NCBI GenBank assembly: GCA_963853835.1
Contig: OY970832.1
Location: 2,996,001 to 3,060,000 of the forward strand
Length of the DNA stretch: 64,000 nucleotides
Source of the DNA: Calendula officinalis
Taxonomy: Eukaryota > Streptophyta > Magnoliopsida > Asterales > Asteraceae
Direction: 5' to 3'
The notes under the pieces are model-generated. The model was not told the origin of the DNA. It saw only the letters and a list, made by a program, of their open reading frames with translations, and did not search any database. The translations under genes and the position numbers were made by a program. Shown in pieces: positions 12,009 through 24,400 of the stretch. Every line of letters starts with the position of its first letter. Within the stretch, counting starts at the first letter, position 1.

Positions 12009-12670
12009 AAAAGGAGAAGATAATAGTGAATTATTTTTGAAGCTTTCTAAGTGGAGATGTAAAGACAAAGACAGTTGCTTTTTCTAATCTTATTTTTGTT
12101 TATACTTTTCTTGTACATTTTCTATATTTATGTAACTTTTATTCTATATATTCAATGAGTTTAACTTATTTCTTAAAATTATATAGTTGCCCCTTTCCTC
12201 CACCCAAAGTTTTAAATGACATTGTTTATATGACTATGGTACCATGATTCATGTAAAGAATTTTATTTTTATCATCTTTCTATATAGAATAAGAGATTCT
12301 TACTGAAAATAATCTCTCTACTTCCAACTACGTGTATCATTGTCTATATCTTATCTTTTACATACCCTTATTTTGAAGGCGCTGTTTCTCAAAATTAGCA
12401 ATAATTAGAAAGGCCATGTGCAGCCTCCATGGTTTTAACATCAATAAAATACATCATGTATAATTCTTTTAATATAAACATATTTTTTTGACATATTTGG
12501 TTAATTATTAGGGTTTAGCATCATGGATAACATGATGTTATTATAGTTTAATATTACACCGACATCCACTTTTGTAATCAACTATGAATCTCAAACAAGT
12601 CGTGAACAAATGCTAACAAAGTAACAAACTAAAGTAAAATTAAAAAAAATATAATTTATCACACACATTA

Positions 12671-12900
12671 TATTATACCTATTATACAAAGAGCATACAT
12701 TTTTACTATTCACTTCTCATCTATTGGTTGAAAAAAATAATTAAATAAAAAAAGTAAATGGGAAATTTGAGATAATTAAATAAAAGATTATACCTATTAT
12801 ACAAAAGGCATACATTTTTACTATTCACTTCTCATCTATTGGTTGAAAAAAATAATTAAATAAAAAAAAGTAAATGGGAAATTTGAGATAATTAAATAAA
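12671..12900. repeat. Two-copy tandem repeat (about 115 bp unit)
   Basis: The segment beginning ATTATACCTATTATACAAA occurs twice in direct succession (about 12671-12787 and 12788-12900) with only a few differences. It is non-coding. Confidence 0.8.
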
Positions 12901-12936
12901 AGAAAAGGTAAATTGGAATTTGGCTGGCACGTGTAG

Positions 12937-13704
12937 ATAGGGGTGCCCAACAGGTCAACCCGACCCGGTTCTTATCGGGTCGGGTCTATCGGGTTTGAGA
13001 TAAAAAAAATTATAACCCGAAACCCGACCCGATAAGGAATCGGGTTAGTCGGGTTCGGGTTGGTCGGGTTTCGGGTTTGTCGGGTTGGTCGGGTTAGCCA
13101 TTTATAAAAGTTTTTTTTTATTTTTATTATTATTTTTTTTATTTTTGAGAAAAAAGAGAATCTGGACTAATATAATGTTAAGTTTATTGACATACAATCT
13201 TTCTTGTCGAAATAGGAGACAGATACAAACAAAAAAAAGTTACAAAAAAGAAAAAACAATACCTTTTTGTATATTATCAAAGTAGGAGACGGTGGTTTTC
13301 AATATAATAGGAGATGAATGTGGTTTTCAAGCAAATAGGAGGAGAGTAGGAGACGATGGTACACTGGTACTTTGAAGATTCGTAAATCAAAAGACGCTGT
13401 AATGTTAACAATTTAGGTAGATATTAATTGTGTCTTTTGCCTTCCTTTTCTTTTTATATGTTTTTGGTAAAGATGTTTAAAATTTTTAAAATTTTAATTT
13501 TAACCCCAAGTCTAATCGGGTCAATCGGGTCAACCCGAAACCCGAAAATATTAAAAATCATGACCCGAAACCCGACCCTATAAGGAAACGGGTTGGTCGG
13601 GTCGGGTCCCAAGAACCCGATATCACCAAAGGACCCGATTGCACCCGACCCGAATGGCGTTATCAGGTTCGGGTTCGGGTCGGGTTGACCCTTTGGGCAC
13701 CCCT
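12937..13704. mobile_element. hAT-like non-autonomous element
   Basis: Terminal repeats AGGGGTGCCCAA / TTTGGGCACCCCT and an 8-bp direct repeat ACGTGTAG outside (12929-12936, 13705-13712). The subterminal regions are dense in GGGTCGGGT / ACCCGACCC motifs in opposite orientations. There is no transposase. Confidence 0.6.
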
Positions 13705-13712
13705 ACGTGTAG

Positions 13713-15168
13713 GTATTGTTCTTGGAAGTGTAGTGAAAGCAAAATGGATTATAAAATTTTTCAAAAAGGACCCTAAACTAACGATAATTTACTAAATGCT
13801 TATTAAATATTTAGTTTTTTATTCACCAACTATTTGTTAATATAACAAAATATTATAACTACTACATTAATTTAACATTTATTCTTACAAAATAAATATT
13901 CTAAATAGTATTTATTAATGATAAAAAGGTTATAATTACTATACAATTTACCATCTACTTATACGAAACAGATTATTTATTTTTAAATAGTTATTATTAA
14001 AACGCTTTTTGATATGATTAGAATGAACCTAATATTACAATATTTATTACTTTTGTAAAAATTATCAATATCATATAATCATGACACTTTCTTAAATATT
14101 TTTTTTAGCAAAACTTTTGAAATTAAATATATTCCTTATATACATGTATAAAGTATATGTTTAAGAAGGCGCGGTTAGTCGAAAATTTGATAAAGTTTTC
14201 ATTCAAAAGTAACCCTCTTGAAATAGCAAAATGAACTTGAATTATTTTTTTTATGAGCATATAGAATCTTTTTTTTTTTTTTTTTTTTTTTAAGTTATGT
14301 ACATTGACATTTAACAAGATGTTAGGAGAAAAACTGTTACAATGATAATGAGTTGAAAGACTTTGGATCATAGGTCCAGTTACTTAATGTAACGGCTCGA
14401 TTACATATACTCGAAATCTAAAAGAATAAAATAATAATAAATACGAATCAATAACACATATTGATTCTCTAAGAATTGAAGACAAGTACAAATTTATAAC
14501 ATATTCTCAAAGATATAGATTAAGATACAAATTATAGTTGATTGTTATTGTTTTCCTACCATTTTAACATTATACGGAGTATTTAACAATGTAAACGGGC
14601 TAAGAAACTTATAATTACCAAAATTAAGTTTGAAATGTTCTGAATATATAAAACTAGGTAATTAGAAAACTGTTTTTACCGATTAAAAGTGAATCTTAAT
14701 TTCAGTTGAAAAAATTTACGTTTTAAAACCCGCAACAACGTGCGGAGACCACAATGCTCGTATACTACAATAGGCATCGGGTGAACAGTACCCGGCCAAT
14801 TGGTTTTTGACAGCACATACACAATTGTTTTCTATATATAACACTAAGGCGGAAATAATTACAAAGGTCTTGGATGGGAGACGTCAGGTAGCGAGCAACC
14901 GGTCTTTGTTTCAAATCCTGATGGGTGGAATCTTTTTCAACCTTTTATTTCTAAGTTTGGTTAAATTACAATTTAGACCCTTGAACTTAATTTTTTCTAA
15001 AATTACACTTCTGAACTTCAATAATACGTATTTACTTTTTAATATTTAGGACTTTTCTAAAAAAATTAGTTTACCCTCAAAAATTTCATGTTACGTTATA
15101 ACTTAAAATGATGTTTTCCTGTTAGTAATACTACAATTACCTTAACATGAATATTACCTCATACACAA

Positions 15169-15171
<3 letters not shown>
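13713..15171. other. Intergenic, no gene recognised
   Basis: AT-rich. It includes a T-run near 14268-14291 and a tRNA-like stretch near 14870-14930 (CAGGTAGCGAGCAACCGG ... TTTCAAATCCTGA) that may be part of a SINE or of the Helitron ending at 15574. No coding region supported. Confidence 0.4.

Positions 15172-15221
<50 letters not shown>
15172..15221. repeat. 50-base poly(T) run
   Basis: An uninterrupted T homopolymer, which may be a retroelement tail on the minus strand. No target duplication was found. Confidence 0.8.
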
Positions 15222-15225
<4 letters not shown>

Positions 15226-15540
15226 CAAACGGCCGTCATGTATGACATTGCCAGACAGACAGCTCAATTTTTTTTCTTTTTAATTTAAGCCGTTATATTC
15301 GACTTTTGTTTTTTTAATCTCGGACTTTAACATTTTTGACATTTAAGTTTTGAATACTTACATTTTAACCCCCTTTGTTTTAACATGTTAGATTTTGTCC
15401 AAAAATTATAATGAGTACGAATATTAATAATGTAACATTACCAACTAATTTTCAAAGCTCAAATTATTTATGGTATTCAAATTATTGAGAATACGAATTT
15501 ATGATTGTACGAATAACAATAGACATTATTATATAAAAAT

Positions 15541-15574
15541 CTCCCGCGGCAACGCGCGGGTACACACCCACTAG
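15541..15574 (+). mobile_element. Helitron 3' terminus
   Basis: CCCGCGGCAACGCGCGGG forms a hairpin followed ten bases later by CTAG and then T, the classic 3' end of plant Helitrons. The 5' end was not found with certainty; a TC at about 14832 (TCTATATATAACACTAAGGC) is one candidate. Confidence 0.55.
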
Positions 15575-16202
15575 TTAAATACATCAACAATCAATTAGAA
15601 CGGTATGTTTTTTTAAAGTGGAACGAAAACGTAAACATGTTATTGTTAGTATCAAACTCAATTTTCAAATCTACAAACAAAATATAATATGGATTATCAA
15701 AAGTAATGAATTAACAAATTGATTGTTTTATTACGTCCAAAATATACAAATATGTTAAATTATGGACAATATTAAACAAAAATGAACTCTTATGTGTTAT
15801 CCTAATCCATGATCTAATTTATGTATTATTCATTATTCCTCACTAGAACATCTGAACATGCAATTTATTACATTAAATGTTTGGAAACTGTAAGTTGCAT
15901 TAAATAGTAAAAATATTAAATTAAATACATATGAATTTGTTTGTTTCACTTTCATGAATCAAACGAATCGAATTGATCCAATACATCAAGTAAATTCATT
16001 TGTTCATGCCTTCGAACTAAAGTCAGATAACTAACTACTTGTCATATAGGCACATGCAAGCATGCAAGGATCAAATTCATCTTGGCTTCTAAGTCAAGTA
16101 ATGAACATATATAAACCTCAAAAGAATGTTTTGTCTACAAAACCCTAATTCCATCTTTCTATCTCTTTGAAATTTACTAGAAAACAAGAAGATCGTCAAT
16201 CA

Positions 16203-19200
16203 AGTAAGTTCTTGTAATATACTTTATCGTTTTAATTTGTTATAATCTCCAAAAGAATATATATATATATATATTTAAGGATAAAAACTCTGTTTTTTAT
16301 TTCAAAATAAAAGTGTATCCCAAGGTGATTGTAAAGGCTCGAATCCATGAACGTGATCGTGATCTATTTTCTCCTTTTGAATCACTTGGTACGTCTTATT
16401 CATGCATTTAGCTAATTTCTCCTGATATATTTGTGTTTTTGAATGTTGAAGTCGTTAAATATAACTCGCGTTATAATATCAGGTCTTCGTTTGCTAATTC
16501 CTTTTGGAGAACATCAAGAAACGGGAACGAAAAATGTATCCCGTGATTACACTAATGCAAAAGTGAGACCAATTTGTGTGTCAAATTTGACAATAGCAAA
16601 AGGTTGCAATTTTGTACTATAATACAATCATTTACAATTTTTTTTTAGATTATCGTTATTTTGTCTATACAATATTAAGTTATTTCAATTTAAATCCAGG
16701 GTCAGTGCAAAACAATAATTGTCAAATTAAGGAAGTCGACCATGTAGTTCAACGTCCTCGTGCGGTATTATCTAGTCCTGGTATGACAATTGTCGCCGAC
16801 TAAACAAATGTGTCGGTTTTTACTACGATAGAAATGTTGTTTTTTCATGGTGAAATATGTTTCGAAACCCCCTAATGCATTACTAATATGGAGTTTATTT
16901 ATATTATATACTGATTGTCTTTTGACAAATTCAATCTTATCTTTCCAGAAAAAAGCTATAAGCGGTGTTGAATATGCAAGGATAAATTTGTCAAAATACA
17001 ACTAATCTTAACCTATATATGAGGCTACATATGATTTTATTTTGCCAACTAATCACTTTCAGGCATTTTCATTGGTCCGCAATGCCACGTGTAATTCCCC
17101 CATTCGTCCACGTGGCATCCCATATCTAGGCTTCATATAATAATCACGTCTCCTCCTTCCATAAACAAATCAAAGAAAAGACCAATGAAATTAAAGAAAA
17201 AGAGGTTTCTTTTGTAACATCAGAGCACATTCGTAATCATCTTCAATCGTAATCCATCTCCAATTCTCTCTCATTCGTAATCAGTCAATAAACCGATCCC
17301 GCAATATCATCTTCAATCTCAACATATGACGATTCAGTGCATTCTCCGATTGGAAGTTGTTGTATGATTCTCCAATCCAATCCCGATCCTAAAAAAAAGG
17401 TTTCTTTTGTAACATCAGAGCATAATGTTTTTATAAATTAAGGGTTTCTGATTAAGAGTTAGGGTTTTCTAAACAAATTAAATGAATTCGGGTTTTCTGA
17501 TTATGAATTTGTTTACGATTTTAGAACCCTGAAATCATAAGTTAAGAGTTTCTGAATATGAATTAGGGTTTTCGACCAAATTAACGATTTCCAATTTAAA
17601 CAGGCATAATAATTCCGGATTTAATAAAGGAAAATTAAAAAAAGGATAAATTTATGGAAATTGAAACAATCAGTTTTAAATTCTTGAACCTTAATTATAG
17701 CAACAAATCCTTACAATTCAAAATATATATGTATATCTTCTTGAAATTGTATGTTCCTGCAAGCAGTATTAATATATTGTACAGTCTTTATTTCGAACAT
17801 TGGCATGTTCGGAAAGAGTTTTAAGAAGCTTAAAACTTATAGTAATCTGTTATACATATCTATGTCCATTCACTAATCTGTATAATTACAAAAACGAATT
17901 TTGCAGGAACTTGTGTTTATAATTATTTGATTAGTGTTGTTAGAAATCAAATCCAATTGTACCTGCGGATATAATTTCGTCTCTTGAGTTGTGTCAGAAG
18001 TTAGGTTTGTTGGTTATTCTAAGGCATCGATATTACATAAGTGCAGGTTAGAACACTTACCAAATCATATGGTGACAATAATTGCAAAGATGAAAATTAA
18101 CGACGTGAATACCATTTTTTTGTAACAGAATGGGATTTTGGCGGTTTTCCTACTTGGTTGGTTACTAAATCTTGGGCCTGTAGCTTACTCTGCTGCAGCA
18201 ATCAATCTCGGGCCCTATAGCTTACAAAAGTCGCGGGTTGGTAATTTTGGCGGTCAAGTTATTCTTCCACTTGCTCATACAATTCAGCATGAAGAGGTAA
18301 ATTAAATGCTTTTAATTTATTTTGATCTTTTGTTGCTTATCGTTTTCTCATTTTGTGTGATTTTGATTTGATTACAGGGAACAGGACAATTATGAGGTGG
18401 TGAGGAAGGTCGGGAGGGGGAAATACATTGAGGTTTTTGAGGGATTTCACTGTACTAATGACGAGAAGTGCATTATTAAAATACTCAAACCTATTAAGAG
18501 AAGAAGTGAGCTTTGACTATTTTTCATATTAATTGGTTAAGATTAATTATTAATTTAAAAAGTATAAATAAAGTTAATTTGTGTTGTATAAAAGGTAGAA
18601 GAATGTAGAGCCATTGAGCCCAAAATTGGCTGAGCCGTTGGAGAAGACTATGGATCAGTTGACTGTTGTTCAGGGAGCTGTTAATCATCTCACGTGTTAA
18701 GGCTACTACTGAACTCCATTCTCCCATTGAATAAATTCAGGTTTATTTCTATTGATTTTTGTTGACCTGATATATCTGTAATAGAAAGATAACATAATTG
18801 CATCTCTATACATATATAGGTTGTGTGTTTATGTGAGTTATAAGTGTTTTCCTTTTAATTTGAGAGGTATAATTGACATATTACATTTATTTGGGATGAA
18901 GTGTACGTTGTGATCTTATGATATTGGTTATGTTCCTTCTGTGGCATGAGAAAGTGGAATTTGAGCTCAGAAACTCATTGTGTATTTTTTTTTTCAAGTT
19001 CTTCTGATTATCATAGAATAGTTTTTAGCATTACTTGAAATTTATTATATCCAGCTGTTAAATGCTCATTTAACCTTATATATACTAGGAATTTCACTTA
19101 AGACAACTAAAAGGGTTGTACAAAACACTGCTTCATTTCCATGTACTCCAACAAGTTGCAATGGAGTCATTTGCTCCATTTGGAGGGTTCTTTTTTATGT

Positions 19201-20614
19201 TATCTGATATTAAAACCCCATTAAGGATCTCAAACCATTTTGTATCCTTGTGTCATATTTGTGATGAAAAATTAAAGATAGAAATAAATGATATTTCTGG
19301 AGGTGGTCTTAATGGTGCGTTTTTGGACCATTATTGGTCAACTTTGCCTTCTTGGTTACAAACGGAACAAATTCGCACAAGCAACAAAATCGATGTCATG
19401 AAGGTATGCATTACTATAATTGATGTTATATATTATTACAAAAACCATGTTATTACAATAATACTCAAAAGACACGATTCATTTGTGGTGGCTTTCAACT
19501 CATCCTACCCAATTTCTTACATTTTAATGTTTTGCTGCGATATAATTGACCCGTTATGAGTAAAACTAAAAAAACTGATGTGTTCACACATACTACTTTT
19601 TAAGCTCAATGTGTTTTGTTTACATATAATGCTCTTTTAGAATAGAATGTTTCATTTGTAAGAAAGTAAGAAACTTTTTATCAATTTCCAACTAAAAAGT
19701 AAAAGTACTGGTTTGTTTGACCTTTTCAAGTCAAATAAGAATTTGGTATTTTCTTTAATTCAATCATTTTATTAAACAAACGGGCTTAGGCTTAGGCTTG
19801 GGCTTGGGAAAAAACGAGTCATTATTTTCCTCGGGTCAAACATGTTGGGTTGACCCACAAACACTTTTTGTTTTGTATAGAAAGGAAACTAATGCGTAGA
19901 CCATTTATATAATTAATGCAATTTAGTGAGATGTGTTTTATTAAACGAATCATTTAATTTAGAAATATGCATTGCAGTGGTTTATTAATCGTTGTGATTG
20001 AAAAAATTCTAACAAATTTATTTATTTTCCATTTACTAATTATTTGAAAAATGCAGATAGTAAGGGACTGAGGGGCGGACCCCTTTGCATTGGGAAGTTG
20101 ATCGTGCCACAATGAAGTTGCACAATCGCTATTGTGCAGGAATGTTGATGTCAACTTAATCTTGATGTCATCCATATACCAATGTCTATATGCAATTTCA
20201 GTTTGTTTACTTGAAAGTGGGTCAAGTTTCTTGCATTTATATTTTATTATTTATTATTTATATGTGATATTGTTATGTTATTTCAACACTATTACTATTT
20301 TGTTATTTTCCTATATCTTTTTCGAAGCATGCCCGCCCAATCGGGCGGGCTTTGAAGCTAGTTGTTTTATATGGATCAACTGTTGTGATGTACAAATCAG
20401 CTATCTTATTCAAAGTATTGACATTGTAGATAATGATCATTTGATTGGAGAAATGAACAAGAAGTCTTTCAAACGAGATTCTACTCCAAAAATGTGTGCT
20501 TCAAGTAGGGTTAATAATGCTCGTGTTGATGTAGAGAACGTACGTGTAAGGGTTCGTGGCTCAAGCCCGATATTTGACAAGCGAAATCGTCCTAAAATTT
20601 GTATTAAAAGATAA
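16203..20614 (+). CDS. Plant protein of unknown function, 153 aa, start codon split by an intron
   Basis: Five pieces join in phase: the A of the start codon (16203), then 16314-16388, 16483-16602, 16700-16780 and 20430-20614. A leader exon ends CAA|GTAAGT at 16203 and the next exon begins TG, so splicing creates ATG TAT CCC. All later junctions are phase 1 and the frame stays open to TAA at 20614. The product is basic, begins MYPKVIVKARIHERDRDLFS, continues with LIPFGEHQETGTKNVSRDY, and ends RSPIF-like 'GSSPIFDKRNRPKICIKR'. I recognise no domain, signal peptide or membrane segment. Intron 4 holds Helitron 17006-20361; without it that intron would be about 293 bases. The model rests on phase agreement across four introns and the coding look of the exons. 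RNA data would test whether splicing across the Helitron still works. Confidence 0.6.
18131..18299 (+). pseudogene. Unidentified exon-like fragment in Helitron 1
   Basis: A stretch reading NGILAVFLLGWLLNLGPVAY and then YSLQKSRVGNFGGQVILPLA is open for about 55 codons and ends in a GTAAAT donor after CATGAAGAG. I do not recognise the source gene. Another piece at about 18600-18737 (EPLEKTMDQLTVVQGAVNHL) is also exon-like, with a frame break, and is likewise unidentified. Confidence 0.35.
18378..18516 (+). pseudogene. Captured casein kinase 2 alpha fragment
   Basis: After an AG acceptor the frame reads QDNYEVVRKVGRGKYIEVFE, then NDEKCIIKILKPIKRR, then stops at TGA. This is the N-terminal kinase lobe of CK2 alpha: the glycine-rich loop GRGKYxEVFEG and the ATP-binding lysine in IIKILKP. 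The rest of the kinase, including the catalytic loop, is absent. It is a single captured exon inside Helitron 1 and cannot encode an active kinase. Confidence 0.85.
19155..19403 (+). pseudogene. Captured SMXL (D53/SMAX1-like) fragment
   Basis: The frame reads MESFAPFGGFFFMLSDIKTP, CHICDEKLKIEINDISGGG and LPSWLQTEQ up to a GTATGC donor at 19404. The order 'SF.PFGGFF', the CxxC-containing 'CHxCxEK' block and 'SLPSWLQ' is typical of the middle region of SMXL6/7/8 (D53-like) Clp-ATPase-related repressors of strigolactone signalling. It lacks the D1/D2 ATPase regions and the EAR motif. The frame continues open into intron sequence to 19559. Captured fragment; family call from motif memory. Confidence 0.75.
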
Positions 20615-21400
20615 AACATGTATGCAAAACTTAAACATTAAATCGATCTACTAAATGTTACGCTCAATCGACTATATAATTTTATATGATTGATGATTAC
20701 AAGTTGATGAATGTTGTAAAATAGTTTGGTGTTTAAATATCCTATTATAATATCGTGAGTTCAAGTCATGTTGTAGATAAAAATGATGTAGATTTAAGAG
20801 ATGTTTTGATCGTTTAAAAAACTATTATTTATAGGTTTCTATTAATCTTAAACATAGTAGATACGAACTCTTGTCAAACGTACATGAAATCCGTGATCGA
20901 AAGAATAACTGTCTGTTGAGTTGGAACTTCAAAAGTTTGAGGTTACCACGACAAAACACTCGAAAATGTGAAATTTGTAGTCGACATAAATGTTTAGGGG
21001 GCGTTCAAAGCAATTTCAAATGTTTTGTACTGAAATTGCAAAAACTTAAAGTTGTGGTCCAAAAAGAAATATTCCATCAACACTATTATCATTAAATTAA
21101 CAGAAGTTTTCAAAACACCCTCTCTTTCCTCCATAGATCTCATCTTCTCTCTAAAACCCCCACACTTTCAACGACAACATCGCAATCTCTCTACAAATTT
21201 CAGTTTTCAACGTAATTCGATTAACGAAACTGAAGAATCAGGCTTACTAGTAGTCATTTTCTCATTTAATTTGGTGTAATTGGTGATCACAGATGCTTGT
21301 TTTCACTCATCTACACGTGTTCATCGTAAAACCGTAGATATTTGCTGTTATTTGTGGTTTTTAGGGTTTAAACCATTAGGTTTTTGATCGGTTTGTAATA
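20615..21400. other. Intergenic region and leader of the G3BP-like gene
   Basis: It contains the 3' flank of the unknown gene and, from about 21100, CT-rich leader-like sequence ahead of the ATG at 21401. No separate gene is supported; short frames here lack coding character. Confidence 0.45.
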
Positions 21401-24400
21401 ATGGCGAGCTCGTACTCATCCTCCGTCACTGCTTCACAGGTATTCCTTTGTTTTATGCTCGTTCAATTTCGATTAAGATTAGATTAAGATTTTGTTTGTT
21501 TATTTATGCTTAATTGCTATTTAAATTTGAATATTTGATATATAATGTTTTCATTGTTTTAATTTTCTTAGGTTGGCTCGTACTTTGTTCAGCAGTATTA
21601 TCAGGTGCTTCAACAACAACCTGAATCTGTGCATCAATTTTACACTGATTCTAGTACTATGGTTCGTGTTGATGGTGAATCCACTGAGAATGCATCAGCT
21701 ATATTTGTGAGTGTGTTTGACCTTACTGTAAATATTTCTAAATTTTGTGAAATTGGAACCAATTTGCTTAATTTTATGTTGAGTGTGTATATTCGTTTGA
21801 TGTGATTTTAGAAGAGCTAATATAAGTTTAAATCTCATCATCTTTTGATGTGAATGTGTGTATTGACTTACTGATGAAAAGGGTAGATAGTCACAGAAAG
21901 GTCGCATGATGTTATAGATCTCCATATTTATTGTTATGTACACAAAGTATGTGTGTTTAAACTGGTTATTGCAATTAAAATTTTTGATCATCATGATTCA
22001 GCTCTATAACATAAATTTGCCACACCAATTATGTTAAGTGTCCTTGACATAATGGTCTATTTATTCTTTGACATAATTGGAGGGACCTCAAGTACTTAAA
22101 TTTCCCAAACAATGAACCATTACTTGAAGTCAGTAGAAAGTACAAGTTCGCCAGCTCATCATTCCATATTGTTCATACATCTATTTACATTCATCAAACT
22201 TGTACGTATTTGGAAATATGCCAATTTTTTTTACTATTTATGGTTTTCATCTTTTTGGTTCCATAAGAATAGATGGTCTATTTTGGGAATTGTGTATATT
22301 TTTCTGCTTTTTAGAGGAGTAATGGGCCGATTTGGATTTCCTCTTATCTAAAAAGGATCATCAAAAAGTATTATCTAAAACTGGGGCAAATAGGTTTAAA
22401 GTTGACCTGAATCTGTTTTTTTTTAGGTTTATCTAAATGGAAACTATTATTGTTTTATATTTTGCAGCAAATTCATACGCTTATTCAGTCGTTTCATTTT
22501 AGCGGGATTGAGATTAAGACTATAAATTCAGTTGAATCATGGAGTGAAGGAATTATTGTGGTGGTTTCTGGTTCAGTCAAATCAAAGAATTTCAGTGGTT
22601 GGAGAAAGTTTGTTCAGACATTTTTTCTTGCTCCCCAAGAAAAGGGTTACTTTGTTATGAATGACATCTTTCACTTTGTTAGTGATGAGGTCATCAATCA
22701 TCTTCCTGCACCTTTGCCAGCTGGACATAAAGATGATTATCAACCAATTAATTCCACTTCTCAAGAGCTATTAGGTATTGTATCTTCACCCAAGTTAGGG
22801 ATAGTTTGGTAATTTGGTATTTAGACTTATATTATCTTAATAATAATCAAATCGTTATTGTACAATAATTCACTTTTTAATTTCAGTTACAGAAGATGCA
22901 TATGAGATTGAAACAAGGGAAAATCTTAATTCATTACATTTAGAAACTGAAAATCAAGCTGGCTACTACACTCCTGAAGAACACCAACATCAAAATCAAA
23001 ATCAAAATCAAAATCAAAATCAAAATCAAGAGCAAGATGATTATAATGAAGATTATGAAGAAGAATTACCAGTAAACGAGCCTTTTAATAACCATGTGGA
23101 ATATTTTCAAGAATCGTTTCATCAAAACACAGTGGATTACACTCAAGAACAACCACCGTTGCATCATGAAACAGTTGAATATGTTCAAGAACCAATTCAA
23201 CATGTGATGGAAAAACCTGCTCCAGAACCCGTGAAATTCACTTATGCTTCAATTGTAAGTATTTTTTTTAATATTTAATTATTAAGTGTTAAAATAATGT
23301 AGAAGTGGTGATTTTTGAACCATGGGCCGATTTGAATATCTTTTAAAATGGTCATACAGGTAAAGAAACTTAGGTAAAAAGGAAATGAGTCAAATATGTT
23401 GACATTTTGAAAGTATCTATTATTTAGTTTAATTGCTGTGTAATACACGGATTTTTAGCAAAATCCTATGTATTATGTATTAATTTTACATTATCAATGT
23501 AGGCATGTAGCTATACATGAAATAAAAATAGTAGAATTATTGAATGGAAAATTAATATTTAATAATATTAAGATATTCCTTAATATTAATAAATTTGATT
23601 AGCTGATAATAATGGTGTATATTAAAATAATCTTTAAGCGATTCTTTATCTTTCATGGCTATCTTAAATAGAGGTTTAAGATATTTTTTAAGTTCAATTA
23701 TTATTATGTCCATTAATAAAAAAAATGTGACATCACCAATGCGCAAATGACAAAATTGAATTGAGTGACATGTGTCCAAAATTGAATTGTTGATTTTATT
23801 ATTATTTTGCTTTATATATATTGATTTTTTTTTTTAAGATCATTATTGAAGTAATGTAACTTTTGTAATCATATTTTACTTTTTAATCAAAAAAGCTAAA
23901 AAAATTATTGGAGAAAAGAATATGGGTCAACCGAGTTGTTTTGGCCCTGTCTCAAATAACTACAATATTTGACCCGCTACCCAGTTTACCCTTATTTTCT
24001 GTTATTTACATGAAAATGTTGAATTATAGTTGCAATCAAAGGGAAAAACTGTGAGATCGATTCCTGTTCAAGCACCAGTTGTTAAAAGTGTGCCAACTAC
24101 AACAGAGTGGGACCTACCAACAGAACCAGTATCTTCATTTGTGCCTGAAACCACTTTTCAAGTTACAGAGGAACCCATTGCTCATGAAGAAGGTGACTAT
24201 TATATACTCCGTATTTGTTAATTTTTTTTTCCATTTCTTTTTGTTAGAGGTCGCAAAGTGGGCGGGTGGGTCGAATTCGATTTGGGTCAAAATGTGTTGT
24301 TTTGGTTGACCTTAGAACACTTTTATCTATTTTTTTTTTAATTTTAAAAATATTTATTGTTTTAAATAAGATTATAAACATTTACTTATGTTTAACAATA

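Larger units (their letters stand above)
17006..20361 (+). mobile_element. Non-autonomous Helitron carrying gene fragments (Helitron 1)
   Basis: The 5' end TCTTAACCTATATATGAGGC follows A (17005). The 3' end has the perfect hairpin GCCCGCCCAATCGGGCGGGC at about 20332-20351, then TTTGAAG and CTAG at 20358-20361, followed by T. No Rep/helicase is present. Its first 130 bases, including AATGCCACGTGTAATTC, match the 5' ends at 51261 and 53405. It contains fragments of a CK2 alpha gene and an SMXL gene plus unidentified exon-like pieces. Confidence 0.85.

Noticed and set aside
22992..23031. AAAATC repeat as a separate microsatellite feature
   Set aside because: It is within exon 4 of the G3BP-like gene and encodes an Asn-Gln repeat in the disordered region, so it is described there.
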